Shown here piece after piece: positions 1 to 13,900 of a DNA stretch of 60,000 nt (position 1 is the first letter of the stretch; every line of letters begins with the position of its first letter). The notes beneath the pieces are model-generated. The model was not told where the DNA came from, searched no databases, and worked only from the letters and a program-made list of their open reading frames with translations. The stretch is from Antedon mediterranea. Its lineage: Eukaryota > Echinodermata > Crinoidea > Comatulida > Antedonidae. Both the position numbers and the translations under genes were made by a program. The stretch spans positions 33,035,795 through 33,095,794 of the forward strand of contig NC_092670.1 in assembly GCF_964355755.1 (NCBI RefSeq), read 5' to 3'.

Positions 1-99
1 CATCTCATGTGTTCCCACTCATGGCCAATTGGGAGGATGTCATCCCTGCCTGCACCACTACGGATACTAGCCCTAACCTTCTTTAGATGTCTACAAAAG

Positions 100-190
100 T
101 AATAATAATTATAATTATTATTACAATAATAATAATAACGATTATTATTATAATAACTATAATTATGATTATAATAATAATAATAATAAT
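100..190. repeat. AT-rich (ATA/ATT)n microsatellite
   Basis: Imperfect runs of ATA and ATT triplets fill this stretch, followed at 193-252 by a cluster of overlapping AGGCCTA/CTAGG words. It is simple-sequence DNA with no coding potential. Triplet tails of this type often mark the end of a non-LTR element, but no element body is recognisable here. Confidence 0.8.
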
Positions 191-263
191 AAGGGCCTAG
201 CTTAGTACTAGTAGTAGGCCTACTAGGCTAGGTAGGCCTAGCTAGCTAGGCCTTACACTCTAC

Positions 264-478
264 CTGGAAAATGCTGTTCTTCGAGTGTTATAAATTCGTT
301 GGCACTCTTCTACTGCGACGTTAACCTCTTTAGAAACAGCTTCCCAGGCATTTTTTTTTTCCCGTTTTCCACTTTTGTATTCTTTGGTATTTTTGTCATA
401 TAGACAAAGATAAGCTTGAATAGCGTCAAACACACGGACTTCTGTAGATGAAGGCATCTTGTGAAATGAAGTCCTCAA
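264..478 (-). CDS. MADF-domain protein, first exon (partial gene)
   Basis: The reading frame opens at an ATG (476-478) and runs about 71 codons to a GT donor (GTAGAG) at 262-263, in phase 2. After about 15 residues it shows the MADF/Myb-SANT-like pattern: a hydrophobic first helix, then LCLYDKNTKEYK, then a KKNAWEAVSKEV block, then VEECQRIYNTRR, which corresponds to the usual W-x-x-L/I-R segment. MADF domains bind DNA and are found in transcriptional co-regulators, and in many animals they also occur in PIF/Harbinger transposon accessory proteins. The exon ends where the domain ends, and the rest of the gene would lie left of the window. The downstream partner is unknown, so host gene versus transposon accessory protein cannot be decided. 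Confidence 0.6.
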
Positions 479-606
479 AAAAGGACGCAGAAACGCGCGC
501 GTACGCGTACCACCCTGCTTTTTGCCTGCTTTTTTGGTTTTTTTTTTTTTATTCCTGATGTGATGATGATGATCTTTTTTTGAACGTTGAATTATGATTT
601 GCCCAC

Positions 607-700
607 GATGTTATTTACATATAAAGTTCATCTAAAGGACTTTTTTACCCGGCGATGTTATTTACATATACAGTTCATCTATTGGATTTTTTTACCCGGT
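607..700. repeat. Two-copy 45-bp tandem duplication
   Basis: The unit starting GATGTTATTTACATAT and ending TTTTTTACCCGG occurs twice head to tail with a few substitutions. It has no coding content. Confidence 0.75.
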
Positions 701-1356
701 TTTTATTTCCTTTTTTATAAATAGATAGGCCTAATTCAAATGATGTAGGCTAATAATTATTTATTTTCATTATCAAATGAATTATCATATGCCTATAAAT
801 TGTGTTTAGATTCAAGCAAACACTACGGTGAATTTAATAAATATATATTATTAATTTATTACCCAACCTACCTTCATCATGCAATTAAAACAAAATCATT
901 ACGAAACTTTTCCCCACCTGCTTTTGAACGCCAACTATGCCAGGTGAACGTATTGTTATCCTGATGATCCTGATGATGACACTGTTCTCTAACATTTTAT
1001 GAAATGTTATTGCCATTTAAACGTTTTTAATTTAGTCCGTCTGTGTGTATTATTTTTACCCATTATATCGTATTTTTACTATGTTTATATAATTATAATA
1101 AGTAACAAGCAAGACAATTTTGTATAGTTCTTACATCTATTTCGTATTTCATCCACCTAAATTATTACATTCTATCACGAATTGAAAACAAATTTATTGT
1201 CAACAATTCTTAATATATACGGTATTTTCTACTTTCTATCACCTTTCCAAGCTTTGACCTTCTTGCCAACGTCACATAATCCTCGTCACTGATTGGCTGG
1301 TAAGCGTAAGCGGAAGGGTATAAAATCGAATCGTAAGGCATGTTCATCCAGAAATT

Positions 1357-1502
1357 CACCGGTTTCCTGTCGAACCGTCGAATATCGACGTAACAGACGG
1401 AAGCTTCAGTCACCGGTTTCCTGTCAAACACTTGTACTACGACGATTTCTACTTGCGTTACGTCGTTTTGACATATAGCTTTTTTCAACCGGTTTCCTGT
1501 CG
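1357..1502. repeat. Three spaced ACCGGTTTCCTGTC repeats
   Basis: The 14-mer ACCGGTTTCCTGTC occurs at about 1357, 1412 and 1489 in the same orientation, spaced 55-77 bp apart. The flanks are rich in CG dinucleotides compared with the surrounding AT-rich DNA. A frame read through it gives repeated FDRKPV motifs, but splice or start context is lacking, so coding is not claimed. Confidence 0.6.
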
Positions 1503-1797
1503 ATTTTCAATTTCCAATGTAAAAACGACGCAATCGTAAGAAATTCTAATTTCTTACGTCGACTGGAAACCAGGCTTTATGTGCATAGACCATTCACTGG
1601 CGCTGAAGTACAGTCCAGATATGCTTTTATGTGTGCGCATGCCCAGTCCGAAATGTTTCCATAAACTATCTTCTTCCAGACGTGCATTATGGTGTGCGCA
1701 CCCAGTCCGGTTTTACAAATTCCCATTGTTTTGCCTTCGTAAGTAATAAGTTTGTATAATTTAAACGAAATGCCACCAAAAGAAAAAAAAAACTTAC

Positions 1798-1903
1798 CTC
1801 ATTTTCTGTTTTGTCGATTCCAAATAAGAACAGAGATTGCATTATAATCATATTAATCACCAAGTTCTTATGAATTGAATTGCGCACAGATTTCCACAAC
1901 TCT
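1798..1903 (-). CDS. Receptor copy 1, TM2 exon
   Basis: The exon enters in phase 2 after TTCTTAG and leaves in phase 0 at GAG|GTAAGT. It encodes a basic stretch (RNSIHKNLVIN) followed by the hydrophobic MIIMQSLFLFGI and then DKTENE. The pattern R-x-x-I-H-K-N-L is the conserved cytosolic start of TM2 in adhesion GPCRs. If the intron were retained, the frame would stay open to about 1687 and add another hydrophobic stretch before a stop. The matching exon in copy 2 is one base shorter and frameshifted. Confidence 0.8.
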
Positions 1904-4900
1904 CTAAGAATTAAATTTCAAATTATTATGTTCGTTTACGAATATACTACGTTGTTAAAATAGGCCTTACGCATTAAAAATATAATATAATTGAAACTTA
2001 CGAAAAGGAGAAGTAAATGATGAGTGTTATAACCAAAGCGATAACTGATAGTGATACACACACTGTTGACATTAAACTTAGAGTTTCACTGTTTTCAACA
2101 GAAACCTTTATGGATAAATATTTTATTATTAAGCTATTAAATTAAATTATGAAATTGGGATATACTACAACATTATAAGATTATTTTACAGTAAACTTGG
2201 CGTGTATTATTTTACTTTCTGCAAATATCTAATCGATGTAATCGTATGGTGGTTAAAAATGTGTGATACACACTGATTGGTTTAAATATGATTTGGACGG
2301 AAGCACTCGAAAAATAAAAAATCGCAAAGAAGATTTTCCCGGTGTTTTGCTAACTTACATTATCTGTTGTAACTTTCATTAACACGCTAAAACTCGTTAG
2401 ATGTTCAGAATAACACGATACTTTGTCCTGAGAATACGACGTGGTTACCATTCCGGCATCACTCCAAGTACTGTACAAGAACAATAGCAGAAGGTAGCAT
2501 TGGTGAGTCACGATAAAGAAATGTGTACGGAATTACACGAGGATATCGTGAAAATATACTATAACAGTACTGCATAGATACTGCATATAAAACTTACCTT
2601 CGTGTTTCATCGTAGAACACGCAAAACATCTCCCATTCATCCTTGTTAGTCACTGAGGAACTCTAAAAGAAGATTAATTAAACTACTCAGTAAAGAACCT
2701 TGAGAACAGTAGGGGGTTACGCCGATGTACTTGTACACATACAGCCACTGTTCATAACTGGGCTTCTCTGAGAGACCAGTCTTTGACTGAAGAGGTTACC
2801 CAGTATAAATATATAAGAAATTCAAAGTTGTTGTACTTACAATTCGCTTGGTCATGGTGAAATCTATTTTCGCTTCCAAAGGCATTTGGTCATTGAAATC
2901 GTAAACGCTACAGGAAAATACCATTCCGTTGAAATATCTAAATGCAATGTTTGCATTAGAACTGATGAAAAGAAATGCAGAAAAGTAAGATACAGGATTT
3001 GTTTTAAAGAGTAAAGTAAACATTATTCTCATTTAAGAATCATTTTTTTTAATCCACATATTTAATAACACTTTATATATAAAGAAATAACTTACAAATT
3101 AGAAAAATCAACACCTTCATTTACAGCTTCATTCTCGCCCATTGTGTTGTTACTGTAAGATACTATAATTAGCATATCACCTTGAAGAAAAATAAATTAA
3201 AATTACAAATAATAATTACCAAATAAAATAGCGAATCTATATTTTTAGTCCTAAAAAGAACATAATACAAAATATAAAGAAAAGAAGAATAAATATGTTT
3301 TATCTATTTCAGAAATTGAAGTGCTATAAGCCGTATGATTAATAATTATTACCAAAATACAAGAAGAATGAATGTATGAAGTGTCATTTGTAAAATAAAG
3401 TAATAACAAATAACATAATTATAGAAATAAATTCAATAGAAAAAAGAAAAATGAGTTTCGTCTGATTAGCACCATCAAAGCATTTGGCTTTTTTTCGTTT
3501 GTTGTTTTGTGTCGTTATGTTACTTTATATTCAATTCGAATTACTATTCTATTTTTAGTCTTATCATATTAAAATGTTGTAATTGTAAGAATGGCACGAT
3601 CTCCATATTGGAAAACATCTGCAATAAACATAAATAAATAGCAATTGATAGGTCAAACCTGTATTTTGAGCTTCAATCTTCAGATCAAAATCCAGCTGAT
3701 TATCGTCATGTTCAAGACTGCTATTAACGAATATCTCGCTCTCTATCACTAATAATCCAACTACAAAAAAACATAAATATATCATTATGTCTATTTCTAA
3801 CAACACTACAAGACACTTCCAACACCTGATTGAATATTTATTTAGTTTTGATTATTCACTGCTAAAGACTCCGGTGGTTTAATTTGACTATACAGTATAC
3901 TTTTTAGGAAGCTCAAATTGGAAGCTCAAATACATAAGAACTTGCCATATGTTTCTTCCTCATAAACTTTCCGCGGCTCCATTGAATATAAGTTCGATAT
4001 TTCTGATAAAACTTTGTGTTCAAACTCGTGGAATTCAGTTACAAATGATTCCATTTTCTAAAAAATAATTAAGTATGCTGTAATTACAACTATAATTGTA
4101 AGGATCTACTGACGTAATTTTATTCTCTCTCGATCACGCATAGATTGGAATTATTTGTTTTAATTGTTATTTAATGTACGTATTCTTATATACAAAATAA
4201 TTTCGAAAAATAAATTGTTAAAAGAGAAACGAATGATATAAATTAACATTAAGTAATGATTAATAGTATGTTGTAATAATAAATAATCTATAATTAGCCT
4301 ACCATTTCTGTTTGAAGAATCCACATTGAAGCAAACAAAACAATAGTGATAAACTTGTTAAAATGAAAATGTATGTACGTGTTTTAGTTATACAGTTATA
4401 TGAGTTTAGGCTAAATCGGTATCAATTTCGGTACGTTGAATGGCGAATAACAAAGAATATTTACACGTCTTGACTACCTAAATTGCATAAAACAAAATAA
4501 TTATTCATTGTATAGATAACAAATTATTATATAGTTATTTTCTAATGGCTAATCTATACATGACCTTAAACATTACTTAAATACATTTTTTCACATAATT
4601 TACCCCATTTTCCGAATATCGCTGCCACGTTCAAATCTACCGTTCACACCTATGTGATTAATAAACTTGTTTTCACTACAAAATTTAAACCTTTTTCTTT
4701 CCCTACTTAGGATTACTAACCTCTAAAAGTGATTACGAATGTACAGTTCATAGTATTTCCGGACTGGTCTGTGACGTTAAATGTAAAAGTATTTTCGCCA
4801 ACCCACAGCCTTGCTGGAAATATTACAGATGGGTCTGGTGAAATGTGAGTAACATCTTCAGAATTATCGTCAGCATCTATTGCACATGAATAGTAAAGAC

Positions 4901-7900
4901 TTGTTGTTGAAGATTCAGACTCAATTATCCCATCTGATGGACATTTCAATGTTGGTTCTTCTGCGTCTAATCAAATAGTATAAACTAATCATTCATTTAG
5001 GTTCACTGTACACATATTGCTCATTGTGAACTTGGTACATCTTTCGAGACGAGTAGGGGTTAGCCCGGTGTACTGATACTGATACTGATATTATTATATC
5101 ACAGCCACTGATCATAACTGAGTCATCTGAGAGACTAGTATTTCACTGAAAAGGTCACTCAGTATAAATTAATATTAACAAACAATACATACATATACAC
5201 AACACACAAAAAATGATAAAACATGTCACCAGGAAATTAACAATATTATCTTCCACAAAAACAACCTAAATTAATAGACTAAAATATCAATTTGCACCAA
5301 CGCTGATACTATATGGCTATTATTATCATGGTACATACTGTACATGGTTATGTTATTATGTATACAGACTGATGGTCTTTACGCCATTAAACATTTAAAA
5401 ACAAATCATCTTTCATAATACTTTTTAAATACGGTACAGCTTTTCTAAAGATCAGAATACTTGTAATGGTATTTAAAAAAAAATGTTTTCGGGTATTTTC
5501 TCTGAATGAACTTGTTCAACGCATAATTTAGTTGTTGGTGAGTAATATCAAAATAAATGATGATATTACAAATATTAAAAAAAAAAGAACAAAGCAATTA
5601 ACTTCCAATTTATTTGAGTATGTTTTTATATTAAAAATAAATATAAGTAATTAATTGTGTAAAAAATATATTAAATAACTTGTATTAACTTTTGATATAT
5701 CCACAAATATAAGAAATATACTATTAAAACAACAATTGCATTCACTAACACATTATTTTCAGTTCTATGTTCTATTTGTGTATGTATCCAATTTTCCATT
5801 TTTAATATAAATAAAGATGAATGTTTGATTGTATTTGTATTTCCATCACCCCATTATGATTTATGGTTCAATTTGACATTGTTATCGTTACTTACTTTAA
5901 GAAATATTAATCAAAAATAAATATCCAATAAGTAATAATAATAATAAATGAAAACTTATATAGCGCCGGTATCCTCCACCCATGTGGCGCTCATGGCGCT
6001 TTGTGCATTAACAACGTGCGAGAACATCAGCGAATAGCGACGTCTTTAGGTTGGTCTTGAAACTGTTTAGACTAGTTGAGCATTTAACTGTTGCTGGTAA
6101 GCTGTTCCATACACTTGCGGCCGCAACGTAAAAAGATCTCTGACCCCACTGATTTTTCGCTCTACGCTCTTGAAGAAGGTTTTGTGACAATGATCGTAGG
6201 CCTCTGCGGGATGATTCGTAACGATCCACAAGGTCAGATAAATAAGCAGGAGCACTGTCATTTAGGATCTTGAATACAAACAACGCAAGTTTGTACTTAA
6301 TACGTTGTTGAACAGGCAACCAATGCAAATCCATCAGGACAGGAGTTATGTGAGCGTTTGATTTTGTATAAGTTACAATTCTAGCTGCCATATTTTGCAA
6401 GCGCTGCAAACGTTGTATTTGAGATTTTGGTATGCCAAACAACAAGGCATTACCAATGTCAATTTTAGAAGTGACAAATGAGTGTACAATCAATTCAGCT
6501 GTTTTCTTGTTAAGATTACCGCGAATACGACCAAGGTTCCTAATCGATATGCATGCTGCTTTGGATACAGTTGTTATTTGTGCTTCCATAGTGAGATTAC
6601 TATCCAGCATGATTCCCAGATTCCGGACCACCGATGAGGGAGCGATGTTAGAGTTTCCGATTCTGATATGTGTGATGTTGATTTTGGAGATGTTACATTT
6701 AGACCCGACGATAATAAACTCTGTCTTTCCATCATTCAACTTTAGGTAATTTGTTGTCATCCAATTGCGAACATCTTCTATACAGGCTTCCATCTTACTG
6801 ATTGCTGCAGCAACATCCCTTTGCACTGGATTTACTGACACATAAATCTGTGTATCATCTGCATAGAAATGGAAATGTAGACTGTGTTTGCGAATAATGT
6901 CACCAAGGGGAAGCGTATAAATGGAAAACTGGCCAGGCCCAATTACTGACCCCTGTGGTACACCATATTCCAGGCAAGCTTCATCTGAGAATGCATCATT
7001 GATACAGACTAGCTGACGTCTTCCTGTAAGATATGACTGGAACCAGTTAAGAGCAACACCATTTATGCCAATGCGATTTCTCAGACGGGTTATCAGTCTT
7101 TGGTGATCAACTGTATCAAACGCTGCTGACAAATCCAACAACACCAATAGCGTTATTTTCTCATCATTCATTCCTTGTAACAAATCATTCTGTACCTTTA
7201 AAAGGGAACTCTCCGTGCTATGACATGCACGATATGCCGACTGGTAATTCTCATTTAAATTATGCTTTTGAAGATATGGAGTAATGCGTGATGTCACTAC
7301 ACGCTCCAGAGTCTTTCCAAGAAAAGAAAGATTCGACACCGGGCGGTAATTTTTCAGCGTGTTATGATCCAAGTTTTGCTTTTTTATTAAAGGACGAACG
7401 TGAGCAATTTTCAGTTCATCTGGCACTATGCCGGTATTAAGAGAATGGTTAATGATTTCCGTTATTATTGGAACGACTGCGTCTATACACTTCTTCAGTA
7501 TAGAAGTAGGAACTGGATCTAACCTGCATGATTTTGTTGGTGATTTCATCAGAATGTTGCGGATCTCATCTTGAGATGCTGGTGTAAATGTTGTGAGATG
7601 CTGATGAACAGCTGTCAAAGGCTCATTAAATGACATGTCATCAATCTTGAAGTCGTCTCTGATGATCTTGATCTTGTCTGTGAAAAACTGACAGAACCTG
7701 TTCGCAAGATCAAAGTCAAAAAGACTATCTGGGAGAGGTGATACCTGGCGATGATGAAGGAGTTGGTTAACAATTTTAAAAAGTCCTTTCTGATCTGCTG
7801 CATATTCTTCACACAAGCCAATGTAGTAGTTGGCCTTTGCCTTTCTTACCATGGAATTTACATTCCTCTTCTGTGCAATGTAAGCTTGACGATCTATTTC

Positions 7901-10900
7901 CAGATGAGAGATTCTCCATTTCTTTTCAAGCTTACGCTTTGTTCTTTTCTCAGCATAGATGTCACTGTTATACCAACTAGTGTTTGGTCGGACCTTTACT
8001 GTTCTTTTTTTCGGTGGTGCGTGTTTGTCAAGAAGTTCACTCAAAGTGGTGACATATAGTCGTACTTTACTTGATAAATCAAGATTTGATAGTGAAGTTC
8101 CGAGATCAGACTGTGTGATATCTTTACATAATGTCTCAAAATGTATAGCATTCCAATGACGAGTTTCGATGGATTTAGTGATTACGGGTGGCTTCTTGAT
8201 AAGGAGATTACATGTGATTGCATAGTGATCTGATATACCATCAATGACATTAAGGTTTGAGAAAACAGGAGGATCAGATGAACGAGTGATCAGCAAGTCT
8301 AATGTATGACCATGTCGGTGTGTAGGTGTAGACACATGCTGTTGAAGACTGCTTGCTACAAGTAGATTCCGAAAATGAATTGCATCTGCATCATTTGGCA
8401 TATCCACATGGATGTTAAAGTCTCCAACGAATAGTATGGGAGCCGGCTTCAATACATAGTGATCAACCAAAGTTGAGAATTCTTCAGTGAAAACATTTAG
8501 ACTGCAACCCGTTGATTTGCTTTGAGGACGATATACTGCTACGAGGAAAAGTGAGGATGCATTGCTGACTATTTCCACATTTAGCAGTTCAAATGATTTT
8601 GGTAATAATCCCGTGTCATAACATTTAACCGCTATGCTTTCCTTGTAAAGAAGTGCAACTCCACCACCTCTTTTAGTACCAGCACGGGGAGCATGTTTGA
8701 GAGAGTATCCGTTGGGTGTAATATTTCCTATAACTGATGTGTCTTCTGGTTTAAGCCACGTTTCCGAAAGGGCAACAACATCCAGATTATGTTCGATAAC
8801 GAAATCCACAAATTCTGTTGTTTTGTTCCGAACGGATCTTGTATTAATACTGCAAAATTTAATATTGTTTTTAGATAAGAGAGAGTTTGATGATAAGTCC
8901 GGAAATGATAGATTGTTTTTAGTGTGTTTGTCACGCCCAGCTCTTGTACCACGCCTGGTTTTTCTTTTTGGCCTCCTTGGTAATAGGTGGCTACTACAGC
9001 TACTGGAGTTCAACTTAAAAGATTGTATAATTAAGCAAGATTCTTCAGGAAGTTCACAACTGTTATTGTTGTTGGTTACACAGCCCTGTAGACCATGAAG
9101 AAACTCAGAGCTATAGCTAATTAGCATGACAACAGCAGATCTTCAAGCATGAGGTGTACAAGGTCATTTACATAACAATATGCACAGTCAGATTGAAAGT
9201 ACAGGGCTAGCTTCCCACTGATGCTAGCAGACCATTGTTCTTGGGCAGTGATGAGTTTGAATTAAAACAATAAAGGCACAAGCAGGGCCTAGCTGAACTT
9301 CAGGAAACAACAAGAAAACAACTGCGATTTACTCCAAGATACGATTATTTCCACATAAGAAATTTGTGAATATATGGTGCTCAATTTGCTATTCCAGCAT
9401 CCAGTAAAACTTATTTGATGAAAAAAACCATCTGCAAACAGATACGAAGTTGTTATGCACAGAGCAATATAGAGCCGCCACATGGGCGCTGCAACACTCC
9501 TCTAAAAAAAAAAAAGTCATTCAATTTGACACGTGAAAAATGTACAATAAATATTAAAGAAAACACGAGTTCTTGTTTAAGACTTATATAGCCTATTATG
9601 ACCATACGTGTTAGCAATATTCGTATTACAAAGTACATTAATTTCAGAGCGTATTTGCAATTTTAGAGACATAATTTTCAACCAAAATAATTTGAAAATT
9701 GACTTTAATAATGTTACGATAAATAAATTCACACAATTTTACATGTACACGGAAACACGTCTACCCTCAAATATTTTCTGTTACCGTAATTATAGTTTAT
9801 AATTTAAAGAATTAAATGAATAATAAGGAAATAAACAATGCATAATTAAAAGTGACCATTCTGACCTTCGACATTGATTTCAAAAGAACAATTTCCAGTT
9901 TTTTCAAACTCATCAGTATAGTTGAACTTGAATTCATGTTTTCCAATGCCGAGCTTCACAGGAAATGCTTCAGAAGGAAGCGGTAAGATGTCCATTCCGT
10001 CTATTGTCAGTACGCTTCCATTTACAAATACTGAGTCGGAGTAGTCAACAGAGGCAATTGGGTATCCGACGTCAGTATGTACGGTATTGTCAGATGGACA
10101 CATCAATACCGGCGTGTGAAGATGACTTGCTGTAGTTAGATAACAGTGTGTTTGTATTATACCATGGAGGTAATAAATAAATCTTATTAATGTTTGTTCA
10201 TGACATAAACAATAGAATAATAATTAATTGATTTACAAACTGGCTTCTGATATCTAAGAAATGTTCATATGTGAAATAGGATCAGTCGTTAATAGTAACG
10301 TTGTCTACACACGTGATGTAAAAAAAATGTTTTGCACCAAACCCTGAATGAACAATATTGCCATACTATTTGAAATCGCAGCTACAGTAGATTTATATTA
10401 AACAAATTTACCAAAAGAGTTGAAGTTTTCAATTCAATGAGATAATATACAATTAATAAATCATTTCTGGCCTCTTTATCAGGCTTCCTGTATTTAAGAT
10501 AGTAACCACAAAGTACCACTTGTTACGTAAGTAGTATGTGTTTTCAATTGTTTTGCAGATATCTAAGAATAGAAATCAACTTACGTTCAACGTTTATTGT
10601 AAACGTACAACTGTTTGCATTGTTGGATGAGTCTGTAACTGTAAATGTGTACACATATACTCCTACTCCAATATTAGATGGGAATATTGAATTAGGAACT
10701 GGTGATATAACAAAGTCGTTTGAGTTGTCATTTGCAGTTATATCGGTGGAGTAGTCAACTGATATGGCGACTGTTGTCGTTTCTATAGTAACATTTGCAG
10801 GACATTCCACTGTAGGGGATTCCGTATCTGTCAAACAATTAACAACATTATGGACATTTCAAAGTGCGCATTAGTCAGTATCAACCTGTAATTTTAAAAC

Positions 10901-13900
10901 GGAAGTGGCTGTCGCAATAATGTATTGTATTTCACAAACCTTCAACCGTTACGGTAAAATTGCAGCTTCCTCTATTGTTATAAGCATCTGTAACATTGAA
11001 TTCAAACAGGTATTTTCCAATCACAAGAAAAACGGGAAATACATCTACTGGATTCGGGGAGATTTCCAATGGTTCTTCTGAGTTGTCCGTTGCATTAATG
11101 TCGGCTGAATAGTCAACGGTGGCCGTTGGTATACCAAAATCAGTCACTACAGTCAAATTGTCAGCCGGGCAGGTCAAAACGGGCTTTTCGGTATCTAAGA
11201 AACAGACAAATAAATATACGTACATCCTCACAAAAAATAATTAGGAAAGTGATACAATTTTAGACCAAAGTTTAAAATGTGTTTCTTCCGTGAAAAAAAA
11301 CAAACAATTTTTTAAACACCTTGGTCTCTATGGAATGAGAGCTATAATATGTTTTTTCATGACATTTAATAGATTAGAAGCCATTTTTTTCCAAAATATT
11401 GCGCGCCCCATGCGTGCGCTTTTTAATCAGTGTCTTATTAGTAATGCATTGGGTTTTTTTTCATGATGCTTAAATTCATGTTCGGTAACTTTAATAATTA
11501 CTTACAAAAACCTTTACATTTTGACATTAAATTGGATAGTTAAGCCTTGTGAACTGTATACACATTGTTATAACAAATGATTAACTCCACAAACTACATT
11601 TGAATAGTTGGCCACAAAGATGGCCGGTAGTGTACCACGTGACTTTCTAGAATTCCAGAACGGAATGTCGTAACTATTTATATATAGGGCTCTTAGCATA
11701 TGGATTTTTACGGAAAATGGCCATACAAACTACAGTAGCAATATTTAAAAAGAGTGAAAGCCAAAACTTAATGTAGTGGCTACGAAAAGATAGCTATGAA
11801 AAGCTTTAACTCGTAATATTCAGCTTGTCATACATTTTACAATTGGGGTTTCCAATGTACGCATGCGCAAGATCATATTCTAATAATTAAGATACACTAA
11901 CCTTTGACAATTATTGTAAACCTACAAGACGTTATATAATTATCGTAACGATCGTAAACTTCAAAATGAAAATGATGTTTTCCAATATCTAGATCACCGG
12001 GAAATATGTTGACAGGGTTCGGTACAATTGTAACGAAGTCAACAAAGAACTCCTCTACCGTCACTGAATAATGTACATTCACATATTCCGTGCCTAAAGC
12101 AGTGTCTATGGTCTCATTAGACGGACACATCATATTTGGTTTGTTAATATCTGGAGAAAATTGTTGATAATATCATAGTTAGCAAAACTGATATAAAATA
12201 TTGTTTTATCAATGTGATGTGAATCTATGAAATGCAATATATTATCACTTACACTTTTCACATATAGCTACCCACATCCTTGCACACGAGTTATCATGCC
12301 AAGTACCTGCAGTAGGTTTATACAGTACAGCACAATCTTCTTCTTCTCCTTCGTTGTTGGGTTCAACACCATTCCAATCTAAAAAAAACGAATTAGAACA
12401 GGGACAATTGTTTTCTATTGGTATTATGAACATCTAAGTGTAGACATGAATTGTTGAGGTTCCAATTGTAAAAATATACAATATATTTATTATATTTTAT
12501 TTATTGGTAGTTTCTCGGGTCCTTTATATGATTCAAACGTGAGTTTTACTAATATTCTCATGTAGATACATTAATACATACAACAAACTAATGTAAGGGG
12601 TTCTGGTGATGGTTAGCGCCTCTGGGGTTATAGTGTTGGTATGATTTGTTTTTTTTATCCGCGGTTAATAGTACGTTCTATCAATCACAGAAACTTAGCG
12701 ATATCATAACAATACCACAGTGTATAGAATGTACTGTATACAATTAATAGGTTTTACAATACTTAATACCACCCACAATTATTGTGCACATTTATGTTTT
12801 TATTTTATTTTCGAATTGTGCACAACGCAACAGTGATAACTATTGTGCGTTTGAAATGGTGTAAAAAAACAATTATTAAATTCTAAACACTCAAAAAAAC
12901 CGTAGGAAAAATAAAAGTCCATAACCTAGTTTGTTTACAGTGTAAGTATTTAGGTACTGTCTTGGACGACTTATTCGGACCCTCAATACACTTTACATAA
13001 TGCGCCAATTACGTAAATTTAATATTGATCCAATCATTATAGAATTGTATTATAACTCGATGATATCCAGTGTGATTTGTTTTATAGTCTGGGGCGGTAG
13101 CCTTACAACTAATTACATGGGTCTCTTATAGAGAATCCGTAAAAAATCTAATAAATATAGCAAAGTTAAACGTGTGCGACATCAAGTATAAATATGTAGT
13201 TGCGATCCTTAAAATGGTAGAGCGTATACTCGTACAACCGTCTCATCCCTTATTATTGGAATACGAATTTCTCCCATCATTAGTTTGTATTAGATCCCTT
13301 TACATCCAAATTGGTAGACATAAAAAGTAATTTATTCCAAACTCTATAACAGCAAAACTAAAATGATAAACTGTGTCTCATAGTAGGCCTCATGACAATT
13401 TTTAATTATAGGATTTTCTTTTTTGCCTATATGATTTTGAATAATTTGATGTTTTTTTCATTATCGTGTTTTTTTAAAGTTTTTTTTATGCTTTTTTTAT
13501 AATTAACCTTAAGAACTTTTGTCTGTGTACAAACAACACGTTCTAAATATTTGTATATAATTGACAATTCATTTATTCAAAACCAACCTGTAGGCGCCGT
13601 CTCTATTCGACAAAGAAAGTTGTATAATAGTTTACTACTTACGACCGTGTTATAAAAATGTGTTATAAAACATTAAAAAACATTCCACTCTCGAACATTC
13701 ATTAGCATCATTCGTTTAGTATCGTTGTCGACCCAGTCGTATTTTCTATCATTTACTGGGTAATCAGTCTACTGTTCACAAATATCTTTCTATTTACAAA
13801 ATGTAAAAGTATCACAGTATTTAGGCCTACTTGTATAGGTTGCATTTCTCCCTGACACCCACTGAAATCGGTTTTCTATGTCTTTATCATTGTAGCCAAT

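Larger units (their letters stand above)
479..1797. other. Non-coding stretch with short duplications
   Basis: No gene is supported here. The stretch holds a 45-bp tandem duplication at about 607-700, three spaced copies of ACCGGTTTCCTGTC at 1357-1502, an 11-bp-stem inverted repeat around 1536-1560, and a duplicated block containing GTGCGC and CCAGTCC at about 1600-1710. The TM3-TM7 exons expected after the TM2 exon at 1798 are absent. Confidence 0.6.

Noticed and set aside
1210-1488. Minus-strand 92-codon frame with repeated FDRKPV
   Set aside because: The repetition comes from the 14-mer DNA repeats; no domain or splice support.
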